A stretch of 22,114 bases of DNA from Rhizobiales bacterium CCH10-E5 (GTDB lineage Bacteria; Pseudomonadota; Alphaproteobacteria; Rhizobiales; Beijerinckiaceae), in NCBI GenBank assembly GCA_001556125.1, contig LSIG01000054.1, positions 1 through 22,114 on the forward strand, read 5' to 3'. The stretch's first letter is position 1; each line of letters starts with the position of its first letter. A program made the position numbers and the translations under genes. The notes below the pieces were generated by a model. It was given only the letters and a program-made list of their open reading frames with translations, searched no databases and had not been told where the DNA came from. Below are positions 1 through 7,143 of the stretch, in pieces.

Positions 1-42
1 TTCTGGAAAGCAGCGCCAGATCACCGCTTATCTGCAGCGAGA

Positions 43-336
43 TTGAGTCAGACCCAAACTTGCACGCCGAAACACAGGGAACGCCTCGCCCAGGTGCTCG
101 CTAGTAATCGCCGGCTGGCTCAAATGCCCGCGATCAACTTCCAAGCGCGACGCCGCATCGAGTCTGTCATCGCGGGCTTAATCGAAGCACTCGATGACTT
201 GGACGGCGATTGCGATCTGGAGGCTGTCAGCCAATACGAAGGCGGGCAATGCGATGACGAGGGCCAAGCTGACTTCGATGGCCTCGCCGAGCAGTGGAAG
301 CATCAAAAGCCCCAAGGCGAATGGGTGGTCGCATGA
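43..336 (+). CDS. small hypothetical protein, possibly 5'-partial
   Basis: A 97-residue product if translation begins at the TTG at 43. The frame has no stop back to base 1, so the gene may begin outside the window; another possible start is the internal Met at residue 29 (MPAINFQARRR). The N-terminal half is basic (KHRERLAQVLASNRRL). The C-terminal half is very acidic (LIEALDDLDGDCDLE, then QCDDEGQADFDGLAEQW). The 'ALDDLDGDxDLE' pattern resembles short uncharacterised proteins that I associate with Hyphomicrobiales genomes and their prophages; that is recollection, not a search. The stop overlaps the next start as ATGA, which supports a real two-gene unit. Function unknown. No membrane segment, signal peptide or enzyme motif is visible. 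Confidence 0.6.
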   Translation: MSQTQTCTPKHRERLAQVLASNRRLAQMPAINFQARRRIESVIAGLIEALDDLDGDCDLEAVSQYEGGQCDDEGQADFDGLAEQWKHQKPQGEWVVA

Positions 337-629
337 AGCTGCGAGACATCACCGCCGCCATTGCCGATGATGACCGCGACATGATGCGGCGCGCGTTCTG
401 CGCGCTCGTCGAACATCCCCAGGGCGAGGGCGTCGAAGCATCGTCCGGCGGGCTCCTGATTGTCGCGCTCAACCGGCTATGCGTCGCATTGGGAGAGGAT
501 GGCGACACGATGCCGCCAGAGGCATGCGACACTCTCAGCCTGCCGCTGGGCTCATCCTATGCCGATGGGGCGACCCAAGCGAAACGAGATGGCGCCCGGC
601 TGGCGCGGGACTTGATAGCGGCCGGCTAG
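333..629 (+). CDS. small hypothetical protein
   Basis: A 98-residue protein beginning MKLRDITAAIADDDRDMMRR. I chose the ATG at 333 because it overlaps the previous stop as ATGA, the usual sign of translational coupling; a longer version from 294 would run far into the upstream gene. The product looks soluble and helical, with an Ala/Asp-rich N-terminus and a C-terminus ending RLARDLIAAG. No catalytic motif, signal peptide or transmembrane stretch is seen, and I do not recognise the family. Its TAG stop interlocks with the TAG of the convergent gene on the minus strand, the two sharing a CTAG palindrome at 626-629. Confidence 0.6.
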   Translation: MKLRDITAAIADDDRDMMRRAFCALVEHPQGEGVEASSGGLLIVALNRLCVALGEDGDTMPPEACDTLSLPLGSSYADGATQAKRDGARLARDLIAAG

Positions 630-1417
630 GCACTGCCATCGAGGCCGAGAGTGTTCAGCGGTCGATGCGATCGATCTGACCATGGCAGAACAAGCGCGCG
701 GGTGTCCGTCATCGGATTGCCCATCAGATCCCAATGCTGACGCAACTCCGCGACCTTGGATTTCAATCGCACCTTTTGCTCAGGCATGGCGGCTTTATCG
801 AGCCGAGGAAACATGCGGCAGCACTCATCCGCCAAACGCTCGACCTTCGACGGCGGAGGCTTCCGCGCGAAGGCCCACACCTGAAAAACTTGAGCCTCTA
901 TCGGCATATGGCCAGTAGCATTGCCGTAATCCGTCCACCCGAGCATCAGCGCTTGGACATTCATTTCCTCATCGAACTCAGCCAACAGAGTCTCGTCGTC
1001 ACGCTCTCCTCGCTTGCCGTGGCCTCTAGCGTGCTTGAAAGCATTCCAGAACGCATTGCGGTCGCGGCGAAGCTGTTCTGCATCCACATGAGGATGCGCC
1101 TCGATCAGGACATTCATGAAGCTCTTGCCGTGGACCTTTACGGCATAGAATTCCATGACCTCACCGCCGCCGCCGGCTAGGCACTGGACCGATACGGGGT
1201 CCAGATCCTCCATGAACAGATAAAGCGCGGTGCCGAGCTGCCGGCGGGCGGCCTCGATCTTCAAGCGCATGTCGCATTGTCTCCAAGGTTCCACCGCGCC
1301 ATACAGGAAGCCTGCTGGTGCGACAACTTGCCACCCGTCCACTGCAATGCGCTGCAATACGTCCGCGTGAGAAAACTCAAAAGATGGCCTCACTGATGGC
1401 CTTTTCCGAAATCTCAT
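626..1417 (-). CDS. uncharacterised protein with conserved 'ED.DPVS...N.FKHA' pattern
   Basis: A 263-residue soluble protein of unknown function. The stretch LGTALYLFMEDLDPVSVQCL (about residues 60-80), followed near residue 125 by RNAFWNAFKHA and then acidic residues, matches a pattern I recall from a widespread family of uncharacterised bacterial proteins ('..FFEDGDPVSIHTLA...FFKHADRDP..'). The Asn/Lys-His element recalls HEPN-like helical proteins, but spacing does not fit the classic RxxxxH motif, so no nuclease role is claimed. The start at 1417 is supported by an abrupt change to AT-rich DNA just upstream, but it has no good ribosome-binding site. A shorter form from the Met at 1270, with GGAG about 10 bases upstream, would still keep the recognisable family region. 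No signal peptide or membrane segment. Confidence 0.72.
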   Translation of the reverse strand: MRFRKRPSVRPSFEFSHADVLQRIAVDGWQVVAPAGFLYGAVEPWRQCDMRLKIEAARRQLGTALYLFMEDLDPVSVQCLAGGGGEVMEFYAVKVHGKSFMNVLIEAHPHVDAEQLRRDRNAFWNAFKHARGHGKRGERDDETLLAEFDEEMNVQALMLGWTDYGNATGHMPIEAQVFQVWAFARKPPPSKVERLADECCRMFPRLDKAAMPEQKVRLKSKVAELRQHWDLMGNPMTDTRALVLPWSDRSHRPLNTLGLDGSA

Positions 1418-1836
1418 CGAAAATAAATATTCAAAATCAATATCTTAACGGCTTAATTCAATGCCTCTCCTGGGCACCACTCTTTTTCCTCAGCAGGGAA
1501 AGAGCTTCGGTTTTGTAAGAGCTTATCGGTTATCCGTTTTTATAAAGCGGCTTCAACCCATGGCCCTTGCAAGCCCCATCCCTTCGCTACCAAGTCGGGA
1601 TGCTACGACCCCAACGCTGGGGTTCCGAACGAGATCGAGGAGGTCGCGCGCGATCGTTCCGTGACCCTGCCGGTCGACGGCGAAGCGGTCTCTGTGGCCG
1701 TCTCCGACTAAGTCCATGTCGCGCCGCGCACCAAGAGCGCCCGCGAGGCTAGGGACCGGTTTCAGATCGCGTTCCATCGCCTCGGCGGCTACCGGAAAAC
1801 CCGGTCTCTCTGCCCGCACGGGCGGGGTCCGGTCAC
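1418..1836. other. gene-poor stretch with AT-rich promoter zone and coding-like remnant
   Basis: Bases 1418-1450 are AT-rich and probably hold the promoter of the minus-strand gene starting at 1417, though no convincing -35/-10 pair can be picked. From about 1510 to a TAA at 1708-1710 one plus-strand frame is open and looks protein-like (it contains YDPNAGVPNEIEEVARDRSV and ends LPVDGEAVSVAVSD) but has no usable start. The same frame stays open past that stop into the downstream ATP-grasp gene's 3' end. This could be the decayed 3' end of a lost gene. A GC-rich imperfect hairpin around 1797-1836, ending in a short T run on the minus strand, could terminate the ATP-grasp transcript. Confidence 0.35.
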
Positions 1837-3030
1837 CTACGACACGCCGGCAAGGCGGCTTATCGTCTCGTGCTTGTCGGCGAGAAGACGCTCGATCCGA
1901 TTGGCAAACAGGGAGAGAATCAGGTCGTCATAGGTCATGCCCTGCTGCTCCAGACCGATGCTGACGAGACTGGTCACGCCCGGCGCAGGCGCTTTCAGAT
2001 CGGGCTTGGGGTTGGCTTCGAGCACAAACATATTGCCATCCTGATCGGCACGAATATCGAGTCGGATGAGCGTTTCGATGCCGAATTGGGCGAAGACGGC
2101 GCGCGCGATCCGCGCGAGCTGCGCCCATGCGGCGCGATCCAATACGGGGTCCAGCAGCTGGGCCCGTTCCTCGCTGATGGGCTTCACATCCATCGAGGTG
2201 AAGATCGGCTCGCCTGGTGCGAATCGCCGTTCCAGCGCCGAGAAAACGAGAGGCTCCTCTGCCTTGGTCAGAACGCCCCCGCGCGCCACGACGGGGCCGC
2301 AGATGGCGACGCAGTATTCCGCGCCTCCAAGATAGCGCTCGATCAGCACAGGCGCCCTCGTGACAGCCGTGACGCTCGCGATCGCGTCGCGCAGCTGCAG
2401 GATGCTGTCGACGAAGGTGACATGGAGCGAGGCCCGCCCCGATACCGGCTTCACGATGAAGGGGCCGCGATAGGCGCCGAAGATCCGCTGGAATCCGGCA
2501 TCCTGCGTCGGGCAGAACGGATTGGGCGAGGGGCGCACCAGCAGCGACGGCGCCGTTGGAATGCCTGCCGCGACGAGCTGCTGTTTGAAGAGGTGCTTGT
2601 TGTCGAGGATGCCGGCCAGCAGTGGCTCATGCCCGACATAGGGCAGGCCGAGCATCTCGAACATCGCCGGCGTATGCGTGATGGCCGAGGCCCCCTGCAC
2701 CCCGGCCGTGTTCAGCCATGCCATATGGGTGCCGCTGTCGCGCAACCGCGCCGGCAGTCGCATGTCGTCTGGCATCACCTCGATGGGCTGGCGGCAGCCG
2801 AGACGCAGCAGGGCCGCAGCAATGTCCTCGGCCACCGGGCGGTAGCTCTTCCAGGAACGCTGATTGCCCGCCATGCCAAGGACTGCACCGTCGACGGTCT
2901 TGTCGCCGCCATGGACAATGGCCATGCGCAGCCGCCGGAACAGGACCTCGATGTGCCGGTTCAGGCCCAGGGGCTGAAGCGGCAGCCCAAAAGCCTCGGT
3001 CTCGCGGACTGCGCTGGCGGTAATAGACAT
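1837..3030 (-). CDS. D-alanine-D-alanine ligase-like ATP-grasp enzyme
   Basis: A 397-residue protein with the ATP-grasp fold of D-Ala-D-Ala ligases and related carboxylate-amine ligases, which activate a carboxylate with ATP and join it to an amine. Visible landmarks in order: MLGLPYVGHEPLLAGILDNK followed by a GIPTAPS segment (linker typical of Ddl); GPFIVKPVSG (ATP-binding lysine); VLIERYLGGAEYCVAI; and near the C-terminus IRLDIRADQDGN then FVLEANPKPDLKAP, where E and N are the expected metal ligands. The usual Ddl serine loop (EGSSxG-like) is not conserved (SGRASLHV instead), so it is probably not the housekeeping cell-wall ligase. I chose the ATG at 3030 because GGGGG lies 5 bases upstream; the ATG at 3042 is possible but has no such site. 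It follows the solute-binding gene on the same strand after 228 bases, so it may have its own promoter. Substrate unknown. Confidence 0.88.
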   Translation of the reverse strand: MSITASAVRETEAFGLPLQPLGLNRHIEVLFRRLRMAIVHGGDKTVDGAVLGMAGNQRSWKSYRPVAEDIAAALLRLGCRQPIEVMPDDMRLPARLRDSGTHMAWLNTAGVQGASAITHTPAMFEMLGLPYVGHEPLLAGILDNKHLFKQQLVAAGIPTAPSLLVRPSPNPFCPTQDAGFQRIFGAYRGPFIVKPVSGRASLHVTFVDSILQLRDAIASVTAVTRAPVLIERYLGGAEYCVAICGPVVARGGVLTKAEEPLVFSALERRFAPGEPIFTSMDVKPISEERAQLLDPVLDRAAWAQLARIARAVFAQFGIETLIRLDIRADQDGNMFVLEANPKPDLKAPAPGVTSLVSIGLEQQGMTYDDLILSLFANRIERLLADKHETISRLAGVS

Positions 3031-3104
3031 CGATGCCCCCATCCGGCGTCAGCGACACATCATCGGAAGCTGACGTGGAAGAGACATAAAGCGGCGAGCC
3101 TATG

Positions 3105-3165
3105 CTCAAGCCTAACGAGGATACTTAAAAAATATTCAGTTCAAAACCGCGCAATACATCCCGAA
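3105..3165 (-). promoter_or_regulatory. AT-rich leader region of the ATP-grasp gene
   Basis: An AT-rich pocket (core TACTTAAAAAATATTCAG) in otherwise GC-rich DNA, 75-135 bases upstream of the ATP-grasp start. Read on the minus strand it contains TTGAAC and, downstream, AAGTAT, but they are only about 12 bases apart, so a standard sigma-70 pair is not demonstrated. The call rests on position and base composition. Confidence 0.3.
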
Positions 3166-3250
3166 TGAACTCTGAACGGCTTCGTGAAAAGGCCACCTAT
3201 CGACTGACCCGCATCCCTGTTCCGGACCGGCCGTTCCGGGCGAGGACAGC

Positions 3251-3276
3251 GCCCGCCTTCACTGGCTCAAGCGGGC
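3251..3276 (-). terminator. hairpin overlapping the stop of the solute-binding gene
   Basis: GCCCGC at 3251-3256 and AAGCGGGC at 3269-3276 form a GC-rich stem that includes the last codons and stop of the solute-binding protein gene. It has no T tract, so it is either a weak terminator or a 3'-end stabilising structure. Confidence 0.3.
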
Positions 3277-4527
3277 ACTCGCCTTGCCGTCCACGCGCAC
3301 AAGATTGCCCTCGTAGTCATAGATGGTCCCCGCCGCCGCAAAGATCGAAAGCGGTATCGACGCTCCGGCTTCACGCACCTTCTGGAAATTGATCGACATG
3401 TCGGGCGGGGTGACGACACCCACCTTGATCTGGCCCACTTCACTGCGACCGGTCAGCACGTCGCTCGCATAGAGAGCCGCGAGCTGCGCATTGGACTCGA
3501 AGCTGATGCCGATCGAGAGCATGGCACTGTCACCACCGCCGCGAACGATGTCGGGAACCACGCTGAGCACCGCCGCGCGGTCCGCATGGGCGTTGATGGT
3601 CGCGATCTCACGGAACACGGCCGTGCTGCCGGTGACCCAGAAGATGCTCGAGGCGAGACTGGGGTCCGCAACCTTCATCCTCTCGACCGCGCCCTGGATG
3701 AGCTGCGCCAGCTCGGCCTTGGCATTCGCCGGATCCCTGACCGTCACTTCGAGAGCCGAAACGCCGCGCGCCTTCGCGTATTCGAGAACGGGCCGTGCCT
3801 GTGTCTCCATGGCGCTGACATTGGCGCCATCGGCGATGATGGCAATCGACTTCAGCTGCGGCTTGAGGGCGGCGACATAGGCCATTTGCACATCGATCGG
3901 CACGTTGAGCGAGGTAAACGCGAAATTCGATCCCGATCCCCGATCGTAAGCGGCGGCCTGGCCCAGCAGGACAGGGTCTTTCGAACAGACGGTGACGACC
4001 GGCAAACGCCCTCCCCTGTAGTGCTCCCAGAGCCAGGCTGTGCTCTCCGAGCCCATCGCCAGAATCAGGTCGAACTGCTCGTCCTCGACCCGTTTCAGAA
4101 TCTGCCGGCCGCGTTCGTCCTCATTCTGAAAGTTGATGACGGTGAGTTCGACAGCCAGCAGCTTGTTGGCGAAGACAGAGAGCATCTTCGAGATTGCGAC
4201 ATCGTAGGCCGATGACGGTCGCGGGTAGACGACCATGATCTTCTTGGGCCGTGCGCCCGAACTGGCCTCTTTGGGGAGAACTCGCAGTTCCAGCGGGTTT
4301 CCGGGCGCCGCGACCAGCCGCCAGTGATCGCGCGTCGCCGCCGTGACCTTGAACCAGGCGTGATAGGGTGCCTCATCCTTCTCACCGCCAGGCTGGGATT
4401 GGGTCTGGAGGACGTCTTGGCCTTGGGGAGCGGCCTCGGCCCCGGCCGCGGCGGCGAGGGCCACCAGGCAGGCCGAGAGCAGGCTCGCGACAGGTCTCGC
4501 GTAAATCGTCGTTCTCGCTACAGCCAT
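3259..4527 (-). CDS. ABC-type solute-binding protein, PF04392-like
   Basis: A 422-residue secreted protein. The N-terminus has a signal peptide (hydrophobic run about residues 13-30, ending AGAEAAPQ). From about residue 93 it resembles the ABC_sub_bind family (PF04392, TrpX-like): KKIMVVYPRPSSAYDVAISK starts the first lobe, FDLILAMGSESTAWLWEHY and SIAIIADGANVSAMETQARP are typical central segments, and SIGISFESNAQLAALYASDV matches the late conserved block. Neither an ABC permease nor an ATPase gene is adjacent. Instead it starts 10 bases after the sensor/MFS gene, and its ribosome-binding site GAGGGG overlaps that gene's TGA stop (TGAGGGG), so the two are translationally coupled. I infer that it supplies ligand recognition to the upstream membrane protein or scavenges the same substrate. 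Ligand unknown; in this family small amino acids or related compounds are usual. Confidence 0.88.
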   Translation of the reverse strand: MAVARTTIYARPVASLLSACLVALAAAAGAEAAPQGQDVLQTQSQPGGEKDEAPYHAWFKVTAATRDHWRLVAAPGNPLELRVLPKEASSGARPKKIMVVYPRPSSAYDVAISKMLSVFANKLLAVELTVINFQNEDERGRQILKRVEDEQFDLILAMGSESTAWLWEHYRGGRLPVVTVCSKDPVLLGQAAAYDRGSGSNFAFTSLNVPIDVQMAYVAALKPQLKSIAIIADGANVSAMETQARPVLEYAKARGVSALEVTVRDPANAKAELAQLIQGAVERMKVADPSLASSIFWVTGSTAVFREIATINAHADRAAVLSVVPDIVRGGGDSAMLSIGISFESNAQLAALYASDVLTGRSEVGQIKVGVVTPPDMSINFQKVREAGASIPLSIFAAAGTIYDYEGNLVRVDGKASARLSQ

Positions 4528-4537
4528 GCAGATCCCC

Positions 4538-6961
4538 TCAAGCGGCCGACAGGTTGGATCGGCTCGCAGTCGTTGTCCGCCCCGCGCTCAGGAAGAGGAG
4601 AGCCATGATCAGGATGCCGACGCCGATCGTCGCGAAGGCGCTCCATGTGACGCCCATCACCGCGAAGATCTGCATCATGACGAGGGGACCCGTCACATGG
4701 CCGACCCGTTCCAGGAGCCGATAGGTTGCGGCCGCGCTGGTCGGGCCGACGACGCCTGCCGCCGCCGTCTCCGCGACATGCGTGACGATCGGAGCGTTGA
4801 TGAAGCCGTGGGCGATGCCGATGGTGACGACGCCGCAGATGACGAGCGCCGTCACCGGCCAAGCGCCGAGATCGAGCGCAAACGGCACGGACAGGCCGGG
4901 GCTCGCGATCAGGAACAGGCCAAGCGCAGTCAGGCACGCCCCGTGGAACAACAGGGTGCGGGTGTCGGCGGTCCGGTCGGCCCGTGCCGAGGCGAGCTGG
5001 GAGGAGATGATGACCGCGCCGGCATAGAGCATGGTGATCTGGCCGATATCCTCCTTGGCGTAGCCGAGTTGGGCCAGCAGCAACGGCAGGCCCAGCAGGA
5101 CGGCGCCGGTGAGAATCGCCTTGGCGGGAATGCCGATCAGGAGGGCGGTCCGTGCGAAAGCACCGTCCCGCATCAAGGTGAGCACGTCACGCCAGAGCGA
5201 CGCCCTCGCCACAGAGCTGACGGACGACCGCGTGACCGGCAGGGCGAGGCCGACATAGAGCGCCGTCGCAGCGGCGACGACAGCCGCCAGCCGGAACACG
5301 CCGGCCGCCTCGATCGACGAGAACAGCAGCGAGCCGATCGCCATTCCCGCAATCATGCCCGCCTGGAAACCGAACACGATGATGCTGCCGGACCGGGTCC
5401 GCCGTGCCTGGGAGGAGTTGGTCAGCACGAAGGCTTGGGTTCCGATGAACAGGATGCCCTGCCCCATCCCCGACAGCGCTCTTGCGAGCACGGCAGACTG
5501 GAAATCAAGATGGATCGCCATCAACGTCATGCCGACCGCCGAGAGGGCGAGCCCGCCGACGACCAGGCCACGGGCCGACATGCGCTGTTCCAGGCGTCCG
5601 GCGGCGATGAGCGCCATGGCGAAGGTCAGATAGTAAATCGTGAATGGGGCGGAGGCCCAAGCCTTCGATAGCCCTGCCGCGAGCGTCGCAGACTGGATGA
5701 TCTGGGGCAGGAACGCATAGCTCAGATGTTCAGAGAAGACCGCAAGGAAGAAGGCGGGCTTGATCAGATCGATGCTGAAGGCCTTGGCGTCGTCATCAGA
5801 AGCATCGCGGCCGATCCTGCTGCGACGCTGGAAGGCATGAACCAGTCCGACGAAGAGCGCGGCGAACAGCCCCGAAGCGACGAGCAGCGCACTGAAGTTC
5901 TTCGTGCTCCGAAGCACCTGGGCGAATACGACGTCCCGCGGCAGCGCAACGCGGATCTGGATCCGTGCCGTACCATTGGGCGAGAGATCGGCGGCAAACT
6001 CGTAATCGTCCGAGCGGTGGTCCCAAGCTCCACCTTCAAGGCCGGCATCGGTGTGAACGATCACGCGGCCATCGACGATCAGGGCCGCAGCCCGGATGTC
6101 CGGATTGGCCTGGCGGTATTCGGCCAGCAGCGCGCCGATGCCTGTGATGTCGTTGAAGCTCAAATTGAAGGCGACGATGTCGTCCAGTCTCTGGCCGAGG
6201 CTGTCGGCCAGAGATTTGGCTCGCTCCTGAGTGGCCAGCGAATAAGTCGAAACCAGCGTGGCGACGACCAGGGCGGCCGTGATGGCGAAGGTGGAGATGA
6301 AGCCGATCCCGACCCAGCGCAGCCGCAGCGGGCCATCCTGGCGCGGAAACAGCAGAGCGACCGCCAGGGCGAACGCTGCCGCCGCCAGCATCGCCAAGCC
6401 GAGGAGTGGTTTGAACGCCGCCTCGACCTGAGTGGCGATCAGGGCCCTGGGCGTGACGAGCACGATATGGCCGACGCGCTCGAAGCGGTCATCCAGCGGC
6501 AGCACGACCTCGATCGCCTCGGCGGAAACGACGATATCGGCGGCGCGTGTGTCCTTCAGCCGGGCCGGCCCGTCGAAGCGCGCCGCAGCCGGCCCGACCG
6601 CGAAAACGCGCTCGCCCGACGCCGCATAGGCAGCCACGGACGACACCAGCCTGTCGCCGTCGATGATCGGTTCGACCAACCCCGAGAAACCGACGAAATG
6701 GCGAAGCGGCAAACCCGGCCGGACGAAACTCTCCAGTGCATTCTGGACGACTTGGCCCTGCGCGACCATTTTCTCGGAATGGAAGCGCTCCATGGTCCGC
6801 CGGGCGTCTTCGAAGGCGACATAGAGCAGCAGCAGCAGGGACAGGATCGCGACCAGCCCCAGCATGGTGGCCTCGACGGCACGTCGCTTGAGCGGCAGAA
6901 ACTCGCGCGTCGACCCCGTCGCCATGCTGAAGATCCGTCGCCTCTCTGCGGCAGGCCGCAC
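4538..6961 (-). CDS. membrane fusion: sensor-like periplasmic domains plus MFS transporter
   Basis: An 807-residue inner-membrane protein. The N-terminal half looks like a receptor: a transmembrane helix at about residues 30-50, a periplasmic region to about 185, two more helices at about 188-243, a second periplasmic region to about 355 (containing DIRAAALIVDGRVIVHTD, like a Cache/PAS-type ligand-binding core) and another helix near 360-382. From about residue 395 to the end it is a major facilitator superfamily carrier with many hydrophobic segments (for example LIAAGRLEQRMSARGLVVGG, where a typical MFS loop 2-3 falls). Such receptor-MFS fusions are unusual, and no histidine kinase, GGDEF or chemotaxis domain is present. 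The GTG at 6961 gives the longest form; an ATG at 6925 (MATGSTREFL) is equally plausible, with AGAGG somewhat far upstream. First gene of an operon with the coupled solute-binding protein. It may transport a compound, or sense it, with the help of the binding protein. Confidence 0.88.
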   Translation of the reverse strand: MRPAAERRRIFSMATGSTREFLPLKRRAVEATMLGLVAILSLLLLLYVAFEDARRTMERFHSEKMVAQGQVVQNALESFVRPGLPLRHFVGFSGLVEPIIDGDRLVSSVAAYAASGERVFAVGPAAARFDGPARLKDTRAADIVVSAEAIEVVLPLDDRFERVGHIVLVTPRALIATQVEAAFKPLLGLAMLAAAAFALAVALLFPRQDGPLRLRWVGIGFISTFAITAALVVATLVSTYSLATQERAKSLADSLGQRLDDIVAFNLSFNDITGIGALLAEYRQANPDIRAAALIVDGRVIVHTDAGLEGGAWDHRSDDYEFAADLSPNGTARIQIRVALPRDVVFAQVLRSTKNFSALLVASGLFAALFVGLVHAFQRRSRIGRDASDDDAKAFSIDLIKPAFFLAVFSEHLSYAFLPQIIQSATLAAGLSKAWASAPFTIYYLTFAMALIAAGRLEQRMSARGLVVGGLALSAVGMTLMAIHLDFQSAVLARALSGMGQGILFIGTQAFVLTNSSQARRTRSGSIIVFGFQAGMIAGMAIGSLLFSSIEAAGVFRLAAVVAAATALYVGLALPVTRSSVSSVARASLWRDVLTLMRDGAFARTALLIGIPAKAILTGAVLLGLPLLLAQLGYAKEDIGQITMLYAGAVIISSQLASARADRTADTRTLLFHGACLTALGLFLIASPGLSVPFALDLGAWPVTALVICGVVTIGIAHGFINAPIVTHVAETAAAGVVGPTSAAATYRLLERVGHVTGPLVMMQIFAVMGVTWSAFATIGVGILIMALLFLSAGRTTTASRSNLSAA

Positions 6962-7143
6962 TCGTCTCGCGGCGGTAACCGCCGACAGCGCGCCTCGTCA
7001 GGCACGCCGGCCCCAAACCATGATGCACAGCGCTTAAAAATGCGTGTCGCGGCCGTCATTCGACAGGCGGTGGGCGGCGCGGGGAGCATTGACCCGGCAG
7101 GCCGCCCCCGAGATAGCAACAAGCGCCGACACAGGTTGCGGGG
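6962..7143. promoter_or_regulatory. divergent intergenic region between MFS-fusion and FAD-enzyme genes
   Basis: 182 bases between two genes reading away from each other, so it must carry promoters for both unless upstream transcription reads through. The only AT-rich spot is around 7033-7042 (GCTTAAAAATGCG). No clear sigma-70 pair or operator palindrome could be identified. Confidence 0.3.

Noticed and set aside
1870..3168. Long plus-strand open frame opposite the ATP-grasp gene
   Set aside because: Arg/His/Gln/Gly-rich antisense-type composition with no family pattern; the minus strand has a clear enzyme.
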